Virus record (IMG/VR): IMGVR_UViG_3300039100_000009
Coordinates: 1 to 34,158 of that record
Length of the DNA: 34,158 nt
Origin: a virus
Reading direction: 5' to 3' (one strand)
Shown piece by piece: positions 1 through 5,937 of this stretch (the first letter of the stretch is position 1; each line of letters begins with the position of its first letter). Under the pieces are notes generated by a model. It was not told where the DNA came from. It did no database searches and worked only from the letters and a program-made list of their open reading frames with translations. The position numbers and the translations under genes are program-made.

Positions 1-121
1 CTTCTACAAGTCTCTTCGCTAGAATCTAAATAAGCCTGTTTTATCTGCTCCTTCTCCATTTCTTTGGCATCAATTAAAATCTTGAACCAAGTTAATTTAT
101 CCTTTGATGTTTCCCATAGAT
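1..121. repeat. Terminal direct repeat, left copy (pairs with 34038-34158)
   Basis: Bases 1-121 align without gaps to 34038-34158. Positions 1-91 are identical and the last 30 carry five transitions (92, 96, 102, 105, 107). In the minus-strand gene that crosses it, the changes are three synonymous third-position changes plus Ser/Pro and Thr/Ala. This fits an assembly closing on itself with two sequence variants present. A true terminal repeat would normally be identical, so a fixed physical redundancy is less likely. Confidence 0.85.
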
Positions 122-155
122 GGTCAAACATCCAATCTGTTGCTGTCTGTTTCAT
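1..155 (-). CDS. Small conserved phage protein, N-terminal part (continues at 34158)
   Basis: The gene starts at ATG 155-153, overlapping the TGA of the Gp157-like gene (ATGA, 152-155), and runs off the left edge. Joined to the right edge it continues in frame to a TGA at 33964-33962, giving about 76 residues rich in Lys, Glu and Asp and predicted helical (it contains AKEMEKEQIKQAYLDS). This type, a short protein with an AKEMEK stretch, recurs in Bacteroidota phages as far as I recall; no function is known to me. Its interruption by the window edges is the best evidence that the genome is circular or circularly permuted. The copy at the right edge differs here by two amino acids (Ser/Pro and Thr/Ala). 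Confidence 0.75.
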   Translation of the reverse strand, partial: MKQTATDWMFDHLWETSKDKLTWFKILIDAKEMEKEQIKQAYLDSSEETCR

Positions 156-634
156 TTGATTGATAGGTTAAAGTTTTCAATTAATCTAGCACCGGTTATT
201 GAGTACCCTTCCTTGATTGCCTTTTTGATTGCTACCTTGTCAGCTGTGATGGTTACCTTCTTTACCTGCCAATCTACGGGTAAAGCCTCTGGTACTTCTA
301 CTTCAACCGCTTCGGATCTTCTCAAAGAGATCTTGAATAGTGGTGAATCTATCTTCTCGATTCCGCTCACTAGCATCGCATTCTTGAGGCTTTCTGTTAG
401 CCATGTGACCTTCTTATCCCGGCTTTCTTTTAAAGCCTTCAGCCTCTTTATTTCGGCATCTATTTGATCGCTTTCGCTTTGGTAGTTTGCGATTACCTTG
501 GCATAGTTTATACCCTTGCTTTGTAGCTGCTCTTGGTTGATTAGAAGTTCTGCTTCTAGTTCCGGGGTGAGTTCTTCGGTTTCAAGAAGCGCAGCTAGAT
601 ACTGCGCTTCCTGTGTGATTTGATATAGATTCAT
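152..634 (-). CDS. Gp157-like siphovirus protein
   Basis: 160 residues that follow the pattern of the siphovirus Gp157 family: an N-terminal helix starting MNLYQITQEAQ, a Glu-rich segment with INQEQLQSKGINYAKVI (about 33-49), a coiled-coil of Lys/Glu/Arg to about residue 90, then a beta-rich C-terminal part with PLFKISLRRS and ending NLSIK. The family was first named in Streptococcus thermophilus phages and is usually encoded next to single-strand annealing proteins; its molecular role is unsettled. Here it follows the ERF gene with a 4-nt ATGA overlap (631-634) and precedes the small edge-spanning gene with another, so the three are translationally coupled. Confidence 0.85.
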   Translation of the reverse strand: MNLYQITQEAQYLAALLETEELTPELEAELLINQEQLQSKGINYAKVIANYQSESDQIDAEIKRLKALKESRDKKVTWLTESLKNAMLVSGIEKIDSPLFKISLRRSEAVEVEVPEALPVDWQVKKVTITADKVAIKKAIKEGYSITGARLIENFNLSIK

Positions 635-1179
635 AGTCCTTCGATTATTTCAAGTTGATCATTTGTTAAGCTGTATTTTTTTAGTGCCTCCTTAGCCATC
701 TTCTGCTGCTCTGGAGTTCCGTTCAAGTACTGAACTATTCCTGCAAACTGCGCTTCTGTAGGTGCTACCTTTACCGGTGCAGGGCTTTGTCTCAAGGGCT
801 TCATAGCTGCCTCTGCGTCATCATCTGAAATAGCTAGATTTAGTACTGAAGTCAAGCCGTATCTCCGGGCATAGCTGATAGCAGATCCCTGAGCCTGCGG
901 ATCATTCTGACGAACTACCTGAAGCGTGTAGGTAGCTGAAATATACTCACCGCTTTCTGCGTGAATCAGCATAGTAGTAAGCCCATCGCCATTAGGGAAT
1001 TGGGTGATGACTAGCCCGGCTTTTTCCAGAGGATCTGCAACTTCCGTGATGATGTGCGGAAGGCTTGCGTAGTTACTTTTGAAAAAAGGATTCTTTGCAT
1101 CCTTAGAAATGCGCCCTACCATAGCGTGAAACTTGGCTAGACCTTGGGCAAGGTTTTGGATTGAATTTGATTTTTCCAT
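631..1179 (-). CDS. erf: ERF-family single-strand annealing recombinase
   Basis: 182 residues. The region from about 5 to 130 fits the ERF superfamily: SKDAKNPFFKSNYASLPHI, then PLEKAGLVITQFPNGDGLTTML, then QAQGSAISYARRYGLTSVLNLAISDDDAE. ERF proteins anneal complementary single strands in phage recombination and genome circularisation. The C-terminal 50 residues are a Pro-rich linker and a small helical tail. I chose ATG 1179 over an in-frame ATG 33 nt upstream because 1179 is preceded by ACAAACAAACCA, the leader type seen before many genes here, and because the upstream start would overlap the previous gene. Neighbours are the Gp157-like gene and, further along, a RusA-type resolvase, a consistent recombination set. 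Confidence 0.9.
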   Translation of the reverse strand: MEKSNSIQNLAQGLAKFHAMVGRISKDAKNPFFKSNYASLPHIITEVADPLEKAGLVITQFPNGDGLTTMLIHAESGEYISATYTLQVVRQNDPQAQGSAISYARRYGLTSVLNLAISDDDAEAAMKPLRQSPAPVKVAPTEAQFAGIVQYLNGTPEQQKMAKEALKKYSLTNDQLEIIEGL

Positions 1180-1195
1180 TGGTTTGTTTGTTTGG

Positions 1196-1462
1196 TTAAT
1201 AGTTTCTTTCAATTTCTAGTTCTATTTCCATCAAGATAGAAGTAGTAGGTTTTACCTCAATAAAAAGATCTTGTTCTTCATCATAGTAGCATAGGCTAGT
1301 AGTATGATCTATTCTGATTTCCATCTCCCCGTAGGCAGGAGCAAATTCGCTTTCATGTTCCCCGGTGTGTTCTATGGTGTAGTCACCTACCCAGTTGTAT
1401 TCCGTACCTTCGTAGGTGAATTGGATCAATTGATCGTGATAATTTTCTGTTTCGTAGTTCAT
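1196..1462 (-). CDS. Very acidic small hypothetical protein
   Basis: 88 residues with about 22 Asp/Glu and only three Lys/Arg, plus many Tyr and Thr. I do not recognise a family. The start ATG 1462 is preceded by AACCAAAACCAA, the leader motif seen at several genes of this strand. The gene lies second in the early operon, directly before the ERF gene. Strong net negative charge in a small early phage protein is compatible with DNA mimicry (as in Ocr or ArdA) but many acidic proteins are not mimics; this is only an inference. Confidence 0.75.
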   Translation of the reverse strand: MNYETENYHDQLIQFTYEGTEYNWVGDYTIEHTGEHESEFAPAYGEMEIRIDHTTSLCYYDEEQDLFIEVKPTTSILMEIELEIERNY

Positions 1463-1486
1463 TTGGTTTTGGTTTTTTTTATTAAA

Positions 1487-1771
1487 TTATATTGCATCCC
1501 TATAAACATGAGATGCATAAGATAGGCCTCTAGAACTAGTCCAAAACATACGGATAATATCACCACCCTCTAACTCTATAAATTTTCGGAATGTCTCAAC
1601 AGAACCCCCATACTGAAGTATAGTATCTTCTTTTATCGACTTAACTTTCTTGGTCACATTTCTTTCGTGAGTGTTGACTGCCGATGGATACCCTGCAACC
1701 CCATGTACTGAAACTGTTGCAAAGGTAATTTCTTCGAATTGACTGTCTTTTTTAATGTCTTGAATTTTCAT
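1487..1771 (-). CDS. Hypothetical early protein, first gene of the early operon
   Basis: 94 residues, mixed alpha/beta by composition, no cysteine and no membrane segment. It is not a family I recognise. The start ATG 1771 lies about 38 nt downstream of the promoter-like box at 1809-1816 and is preceded by AACCATTAACCAAAACC. Being the first gene after the promoter, it is likely among the earliest expressed. The next gene follows after 24 nt. Confidence 0.75.
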   Translation of the reverse strand: MKIQDIKKDSQFEEITFATVSVHGVAGYPSAVNTHERNVTKKVKSIKEDTILQYGGSVETFRKFIELEGGDIIRMFWTSSRGLSYASHVYRDAI

Positions 1772-1808
1772 GATGTTTTTTGGTTTTGGTTAATGGTTAA
1801 TTATAAAA

Positions 1809-1841
1809 CAAATATCGAAGAAATAAATTAGAATAAAAAAC
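1809..1841 (-). promoter_or_regulatory. Early promoter, minus strand (copy 1 of a repeated element)
   Basis: On the minus strand the element reads GTTTTTT, 18 nt, then GATATTTG, which is close to the Bacteroidota vegetative promoter (TTTG-like -33 box, TAnnTTTG -7 box, one mismatch at the first T). A 33-nt segment with only two differences occurs at 33481-33513, also just upstream of minus-strand genes. A 14-bp perfect palindrome, AGAAAATATTTTCT, lies immediately upstream at 1847-1860 and extends imperfectly to 1841-1868. It could be an operator or an A/T-rich upstream element. Confidence 0.65.
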
Positions 1842-1920
1842 TTTTTAGAAAATATTTTCTACAAAAAGTGAGATTTTTTTCAAGCCTACTTTTTAATCCT
1901 TATAACTTGCAAATAAAACT
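1842..1920. promoter_or_regulatory. Divergent intergenic region with 14-bp palindrome
   Basis: This A/T-rich stretch separates the leftward early operon from the rightward cassette. It contains the perfect palindrome AGAAAATATTTTCT (1847-1860). For the plus-strand gene at 1921 the best -7 candidate is TATAACTTG (1901-1909), a weak match to TAnnTTTG at an awkward distance from the ATG. The plus-strand promoter is therefore uncertain. Confidence 0.4.
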
Positions 1921-2172
1921 ATGGAAGAAATCGAGATCATCAACCCCTTCGGATACGGGAAAGCCTTCAAGGTTATGGATGAGAACCGCAAGCCTGCCGA
2001 TTGGTGGATAGACTACATTCAATTCAATGAGGTAGTAGCAGAAAATGAATTCTATATTCTCTTTGCAGATGGCTTTCTGATCAAGAAAGGAAGGTCAAAG
2101 TTCCGCAGCAGCCAGTACCTGATCGGGGATAAGTTTAGATCATTTGCCAAATGCCATGAAGCAGGAATATAA
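1921..2172 (+). CDS. Hypothetical protein, first gene of plus-strand cassette
   Basis: 83 residues with aromatic-rich N-terminal half (PADWWIDYIQFNE) and a basic C-terminal half (KKGRSKFRSSQYLIGDKFRSFAK). I do not recognise it. It opens the only rightward gene group in the window; its last 17 nt overlap the next small gene. The preceding sequence TTGCAAATAAAACT is A-rich, as expected for a Bacteroidota start without Shine-Dalgarno sequence. Confidence 0.7.
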   Translation: MEEIEIINPFGYGKAFKVMDENRKPADWWIDYIQFNEVVAENEFYILFADGFLIKKGRSKFRSSQYLIGDKFRSFAKCHEAGI

Positions 2173-2266
2173 ATCATTTTTCTTTTGGACAGGTCTAGCT
2201 TTATTATTTGCTTTGCTTACTATTTGGTGGTACCACTTTCTTCAAATTAATCCCCTGCCCTTTTAA
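2156..2266 (+). CDS. Single-pass membrane peptide
   Basis: A 36-residue peptide starting MKQEYKSFFFW with one hydrophobic helix (about residues 8-27, including TGLALLFALLTIWWY) and a short tail ending NPLPF. It overlaps the previous gene by 17 nt and its TAA shares a base with the next ATG (TAATG at 2264-2268). Such tight packing supports a real gene. Function unknown; small membrane peptides in accessory phage cassettes often act on the host envelope, but nothing here proves it. Confidence 0.6.
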   Translation: MKQEYKSFFFWTGLALLFALLTIWWYHFLQINPLPF

Positions 2267-2583
2267 TGGAAAATTTTGCTAACAAAGTATCTTCCTATCT
2301 CCTTGAAATCCGGGAACTGCTAGTATCAAAAAATCTGAAGTACGGGAATTCTGCTCTTGAGCCTCTAGGAGTATTCAGCAAGTTGTCCGCAAAAGAAGGA
2401 CTACTGGTGCGCATAGATGACAAACTGAAGCGGATCAAAAACGGAAGCCTAGAAAAGGATGATGAAGATGTAATCAATGATCTAGTAGGCTACCTAGTCC
2501 TGCTCAAGATTCAAACCCTAGAAGAAAAGTACAAAAGGAATAGGGATGCAAGAATAAAAAATAGGATAGCGAATGAAGATTAA
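2266..2583 (+). CDS. Putative nucleotide-modification-associated (DUF1599/Nmad1-like) protein
   Basis: 105 residues. The central pattern KYGNSALEPLG, then AKEGLLVRIDDKLKRIKNG, then DEDVINDLVGYLVLL resembles the all-alpha DUF1599/Nmad1 group, related in fold to MazG-like NTP pyrophosphohydrolases, where acidic residues coordinate metal. Nmad1 was named for its association with modified nucleotides in phages. Here the acidic residues in the DD, DED and ND positions are present. The C-terminal 25 residues are highly charged. The assignment is by pattern from memory, so moderate; a plain structural helical protein is the alternative. Confidence 0.6.
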   Translation: MENFANKVSSYLLEIRELLVSKNLKYGNSALEPLGVFSKLSAKEGLLVRIDDKLKRIKNGSLEKDDEDVINDLVGYLVLLKIQTLEEKYKRNRDARIKNRIANED

Positions 2584-2586
2584 ATC

Positions 2587-2778
2587 ATGAGCCCTGACAT
2601 CACCATGTGCCGGGGGACAAATTGTCCCTACAAAGAAGGCTGCTACAGGTACACCGCCAAGCCGGGAGAGTATCAATCATTCTGGATGACCCCACCTTTT
2701 AAAGATGGCAAATGTGAGATGTATTGGGGAGATCTGCAATCTGAAATCTGGAAGCAGCTGAAGGATATCGTAAAGTAA
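2587..2778 (+). CDS. Small cysteine-rich conserved phage protein
   Basis: 63 residues with four cysteines: CRGTNCPYKEGC near the N terminus (8, 13, 18) and one in GKCEMYWG (about 43). The segments CYRYTAKPGEYQSFW and PPFKDGKCEMYWG have the look of a recurrent small Bacteroidota phage protein that I remember without a function. The four cysteines could bind one zinc ion. It is the last gene of the plus-strand cassette, 3 nt after the previous stop, and is followed by hairpins in the convergent region. Confidence 0.75.
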   Translation: MSPDITMCRGTNCPYKEGCYRYTAKPGEYQSFWMTPPFKDGKCEMYWGDLQSEIWKQLKDIVK

Positions 2779-2785
2779 AAGGATT

Positions 2786-2811
2786 TTTACAAATCTGCTG
2801 CTCTTTGTAAA
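2786..2811 (+). terminator. Hairpin after plus-strand cassette
   Basis: TTTACAAA (2786-2793) and TTTGTAAA (2804-2811) form an 8-bp A/T-rich stem with a 10-nt loop, just past the last plus-strand stop codon. There is no clear U-tract, so termination would be weak or shared with the next hairpin. Confidence 0.35.
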
Positions 2812-2823
2812 TTGTACTTAACC

Positions 2824-2845
2824 AATTCGGAAAAAAAACCGAATT
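2824..2845. terminator. Bidirectional hairpin between convergent genes
   Basis: AATTCGG (2824-2830) pairs with CCGAATT (2839-2845) around an all-A loop of eight. It overlaps the TAA stop (2844-2846) of the leftward late operon and lies 46 nt past the rightward cassette, so it separates converging transcripts. The tract of identical bases is in the loop instead of after the stem, so it is not a textbook terminator. Confidence 0.4.
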
Positions 2846-3089
2846 AGTCTAGTTGCCCTTCCTGATCTAGGTGAAGGATCTCATCCCGGATCTCTTGGTA
2901 GCTGCCCCGGATCAAACAGGAATTCTTATCGTAGAAGTACATCACCTGAATATCATTCACCAATTCCTGCACATAGGCGATGTCATCAATCCTGACCATG
3001 CGCCTTACAAATTCATGTTTGACTTCTAGACCAAGTTCCTGCCAATCCATAGTACTCCCGGCAAGCATTACATCTATTTCAATCCACAT
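2844..3089 (-). CDS. Hypothetical protein, last gene of the late operon
   Basis: 81 residues, acidic, with MWIEIDVMLAGS at the start and FVRRMVRIDDIAYVQELV in the middle. Not recognised. The start ATG 3089 shares a base with the TAA of the spanin-like gene (TAATG), indicating translational coupling. It lies at the end of the late transcript, immediately before the convergent hairpin. Confidence 0.65.
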   Translation of the reverse strand: MWIEIDVMLAGSTMDWQELGLEVKHEFVRRMVRIDDIAYVQELVNDIQVMYFYDKNSCLIRGSYQEIRDEILHLDQEGQLD

Positions 3090-3628
3090 TAGAACAGCTT
3101 TTTTGAAATTCCCAAGCTGTGAACTTTTGTCACAGGTTGATACTGGTATTCAAATAGATATTTATTATCCAAGTAGGAAAGTTTTGCGCCGGGTTGCAGA
3201 AGTGAGTTAATCCCTGCACCTAGGTAGATTCCCTTGGGCTTCTGGATTATTGTCTTGGTTTCCGTGTTGGTTATTGTGTTTGTTACCACAGGAATCTTAA
3301 AATCATTCGTAGCAGTCATTTTTAGGACTTCTCCAAGGACTTCACCGCTTACATGGGTACTTCCATACTCCGAAGGAATGGAGGTCTTAAACAGGCTTAT
3401 TTGAGGCTTAAAATCCACAAGGACTGTATCCCTTAAAACTTCGGTTTTAATGTTGTTTTTAGGCACATAAACTGTGTCCACCACTCGAGTGTAAATTGTG
3501 TCTGATTCTACCTTCGTTTCAAATTTATATACGGTCTCTACCTCTGGTCTAGGGTAGACCACAAAAGCTACAATTGCCCCAGCAATAAAAGCTAAAATTG
3601 CAACTACTATTCTTTGATCTTGCATCAT
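3089..3628 (-). CDS. Spanin-like envelope protein (candidate)
   Basis: 179 residues. An N-terminal transmembrane helix (about 7-25, VVAILAFIAGAIVAFVV) has a short cytoplasmic side (MMQDQR), so the rest should be periplasmic. Residues 30-130 are rich in Thr, Val and Asp with repeated DTVYV/RDTVLVD-type strands. The last 45 residues (GIYLGAGIN, YLFEYQYQPV, HSLGISKKLF) alternate polar and hydrophobic residues and end in phenylalanine, like outer-membrane beta-barrel strands with their BAM signal. Spanning from inner to outer membrane is what spanins do in the last step of Gram-negative lysis. The location downstream of the endolysin supports this. It is not a known spanin family to me, so this is inference. 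ATGA overlap with the previous gene. Confidence 0.5.
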   Translation of the reverse strand: MMQDQRIVVAILAFIAGAIVAFVVYPRPEVETVYKFETKVESDTIYTRVVDTVYVPKNNIKTEVLRDTVLVDFKPQISLFKTSIPSEYGSTHVSGEVLGEVLKMTATNDFKIPVVTNTITNTETKTIIQKPKGIYLGAGINSLLQPGAKLSYLDNKYLFEYQYQPVTKVHSLGISKKLF

Positions 3629-3846
3629 TTATCTAGGTCTATATTTTCTGCATGAATTAATTTATGAAGTTCCCTTCTGCACAATTCCAAAGTTTTGTGC
3701 TTTTCTTCATCGTGTTCTCCGTACTTGATTTCAGATCTTAGCCATTGATCAAAGTCATGGATAATCCCAAAGGTAGCACCTCCATTGATTGCCCTGTAGT
3801 AGTCATATTGATCTTCCGGGAGATTAAAAATTAAATTGGCTTTCAT
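3625..3846 (-). CDS. Small conserved phage protein
   Basis: 73 residues beginning MKANLIFNLPEDQYDYYRAINGG and containing DFDQWLRSEIKYGEH and a helical C-terminal half. This layout (MKA-L-F-NLPE, then W-D-LR-IKYGE) is one I remember from short hypothetical proteins of Bacteroidota phages and prophages near the lysis genes; no function is known to me. It is joined by ATGA overlaps to both neighbours (3843-3846 and 3625-3628). Confidence 0.75.
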   Translation of the reverse strand: MKANLIFNLPEDQYDYYRAINGGATFGIIHDFDQWLRSEIKYGEHDEEKHKTLELCRRELHKLIHAENIDLDK

Positions 3847-4727
3847 AGTGGTATCTTAATTGAATCAATCAAAAGTTCATAGCCCTTATTCCCTTCCTTG
3901 TCTAGTTTTGCAAAGCCGTCAAAGGTCAAGATCCTTCCACCGGTAGGTTTGACCGGTGCGCCTCTTTCAATATGCCAACCCCCGAATCCATCCCCATATT
4001 CTTCCTTGTAAGTCCCAAGAATAGCTTGGTGAATATGTCTCTGCTCTATCTCATAGCATCGCTTCCCTTGATTATAGTGAATCGAATCCCTTACATCATT
4101 TCTACTAGAGTTCTCGTGTATGTGACCCATCACAAAAATATCCATGTTTTCATAGATCTCTAAAGCCCTAGTCAAGTTTATAGCCCCGCGTGTAACAATG
4201 CCACCGCCTGCGCTCCCATGAAAATATTTCATAGTCTTGGTCAAAACTGTAGTTTCATAAACCTTGTATTTAAACACGATCCAACCCCCATAGCCACCGG
4301 TATATACCTGAGTCTTATTCTTGTAGTTCAATAGATCTACAAATCTCTGCAGGACATCTGTCTCCTGATATTTAATGATCGAAGTCTCATGATTCCCGTA
4401 GCCGATTACAGTAATCAAATGCGCATAGGGTGACCACCAATCAACTGCAGTATCAATTACAGAATCTAAATACCTTGCATTATTGTGCTCTGGAAGAATG
4501 TCGCTTTTGTTTCCTCTTTTATCGCCCCTGCCCTGCATGAGGCAGAGTAGATCCCCATTGATAAAAATAGGGATCTGATGTTCAAGAAAATAGTCCAGAT
4601 GCCTTTTTAATTTTACCCGGTCACACTTTGGATTATCCCAGTGAATATCCGATAGTAAGGCTATTCTTTTTTCATCCCTATCAAGCGTAATAGCGTGAAG
4701 GTTTCGGCTTATTTTTTTGACTTCCAT
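3843..4727 (-). CDS. Calcineurin-like metallophosphoesterase
   Basis: 294 residues with the full motif set of calcineurin-like phosphoesterases: LLSDIHWDNP (Asp27, His29), INGDL (Asp59), GYGNHE (Asn112, His113), FHGSAGG (His170) and MGHIHEN (His202, His204). These bind two metal ions and hydrolyse phosphate esters; the substrate could be nucleic acid, nucleotide or protein. The ATG at 4727 overlaps the endolysin stop by one base (TGATG); the longer frame would begin with an out-of-character TTG. The C-terminal 60 residues are not part of the core fold. Position between endolysin and spanin-like genes is odd for a nuclease and is treated as a finding. Confidence 0.9.
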   Translation of the reverse strand: MEVKKISRNLHAITLDRDEKRIALLSDIHWDNPKCDRVKLKRHLDYFLEHQIPIFINGDLLCLMQGRGDKRGNKSDILPEHNNARYLDSVIDTAVDWWSPYAHLITVIGYGNHETSIIKYQETDVLQRFVDLLNYKNKTQVYTGGYGGWIVFKYKVYETTVLTKTMKYFHGSAGGGIVTRGAINLTRALEIYENMDIFVMGHIHENSSRNDVRDSIHYNQGKRCYEIEQRHIHQAILGTYKEEYGDGFGGWHIERGAPVKPTGGRILTFDGFAKLDKEGNKGYELLIDSIKIPL

Positions 4728-5188
4728 CAAATAGGTAGATAGGTGGTCTTGCCTCCAGACCTAACAGCCTTAAGTTTCTGCTTCCGGTTGCCCGTCTTGG
4801 TGTAGCTAACATGAACCCAGTCCGGGTTTGAATCTGTGCCAAACTCCCAGATAAGCTGATCAAAGTCTAGCTTCTCTTTGATAAAGTCAAAGATCATTTT
4901 GTTTGTCACCCCGTTGCTGCTTCCATCCATATCGATATCAATGGCTTCACCCTTGCAATGCTGAGAGGATAAACTCCCCTTGACGAACTGATTCAAAGCC
5001 TTGCTTCTGTATCCGCTCGAAATATGGATAGGAACTCCGAAGTGCGCCCGGATAGGCTCAAATACTTTCTCTGCTAGTAGCTTAAAGTTTTCCAAATGTT
5101 CAGCTGTAGGAGTGTTATCTATCCCGTGCCTCTTGGCTGAATCGCTTCTGGTCACTTCGGAAAGTGATAGGTGTTGACTAATTTTCAT
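4727..5188 (-). CDS. Endolysin, M15-type peptidase
   Basis: 153 residues of the M15A (VanY/DD-carboxypeptidase-like) type: SSGYRSKALN (58-66), HCKGEAIDIDMD (zinc ligands His77 and Asp84), QLIWEFG (Glu115, probable catalytic base) and DWVHVS (third zinc ligand His126). Such enzymes cleave peptides of peptidoglycan and act as endolysins in many phages. No signal peptide is seen, so export depends on a holin, in line with the neighbouring membrane proteins. ATGA overlap with the PAS gene upstream. The basic C-terminal tail (about 133-153) may help bind the wall. Confidence 0.92.
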   Translation of the reverse strand: MKISQHLSLSEVTRSDSAKRHGIDNTPTAEHLENFKLLAEKVFEPIRAHFGVPIHISSGYRSKALNQFVKGSLSSQHCKGEAIDIDMDGSSNGVTNKMIFDFIKEKLDFDQLIWEFGTDSNPDWVHVSYTKTGNRKQKLKAVRSGGKTTYLPI

Positions 5189-5937
5189 TCTTTATTTTTT
5201 TTATCTTCTGATGTTGCGTATTTAATACCCATGATCGTGCCTACAATAGAGAAGGCATTTGTTAATAAAACTGAAAACATATTTGACCAAGTAGATCCGA
5301 TGATCTGAGTGTCCTTATTTGATAGGATTGCAAAAGAGTACATTATCGTAGTAATAAATCCAACAGACATAATCACAAATAAGGCAGACTTTACAATTAC
5401 TTTGATTAATTCGTTTTGACTTTTCTTGATAGTAGCATCCAAGTCATTAACCGCTGCATCCTTTTCTATTTCAATCGCTTCTCTTAGCTTGTTTGAATTT
5501 TCTAATTCAGCCTTGACTTTATTTGAAAGTTCTTCAATAGTATTTTTGCTTTTAATAGTTTGGGTAATATCAGTAGCAATCTTCATGATCTTAGTTATTT
5601 CACCAATCTCATTAAAGATAGGATTATAAGTAGCCTGCAAGTAGATTGGACTCCCATCTATTTTTCGCCTTTCAAATTCTCCTTCATAGAACTTTCCTTC
5701 TCGAAGCGTTTCCCAAAATTTAGTGTAATCCTCAGACTTTGAATATTCGTAGCTGACAAAAATAGAATGGTGTTTTCCTATTAGCTTATTGTGTTCGTCT
5801 TCACCTAAGCCCATAGCCTTTAAAAAAATAACATTTACCCCAAGGATAAAACCATTAAGATCAAAGTAAATAATCGCATTGCTGCGATTAATTGCCTCCA
5901 TTCTACTTAATAGTTCTTCCTTGCTTAGGTTTTTCAT
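5185..5937 (-). CDS. PAS-domain protein with two-helix membrane anchor, in the lysis cassette
   Basis: 250 residues. Residues about 20-127 form a PAS domain of the type found in bacterial chemoreceptors and Aer/BdlA-like proteins: AIIYFDLNGFILGVN, LIGKHHSIF, FWETLREGKFYEGEFER, DGSPIYLQATYNPIF and ATDIT at the end. Residues 130-176 are a coiled coil. Two hydrophobic helices follow (about 180-204 and 217-240) with a short loop between, ending in the charged tail SEDKKNKE, so the PAS domain should be cytoplasmic. PAS domains of this group often bind flavin or haem and sense oxygen or redox state; the ligand here is not visible. No kinase, MCP or cyclase output domain exists. It is coupled by ATGA overlaps to the holin-like gene before and the endolysin after, suggesting a role in lysis control. 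Confidence 0.85.
   Translation of the reverse strand: MKNLSKEELLSRMEAINRSNAIIYFDLNGFILGVNVIFLKAMGLGEDEHNKLIGKHHSIFVSYEYSKSEDYTKFWETLREGKFYEGEFERRKIDGSPIYLQATYNPIFNEIGEITKIMKIATDITQTIKSKNTIEELSNKVKAELENSNKLREAIEIEKDAAVNDLDATIKKSQNELIKVIVKSALFVIMSVGFITTIMYSFAILSNKDTQIIGSTWSNMFSVLLTNAFSIVGTIMGIKYATSEDKKNKE

Noticed and set aside
120-467. 115-residue plus-strand frame at the left edge
   Set aside because: Lies opposite the Gp157-like gene and the small edge gene, both with clear identity and coupling.
4681-4863. 60-residue minus-strand frame across the endolysin-phosphatase joint
   Set aside because: Overlaps two well-supported genes in another frame; Arg/Pro-rich without pattern.
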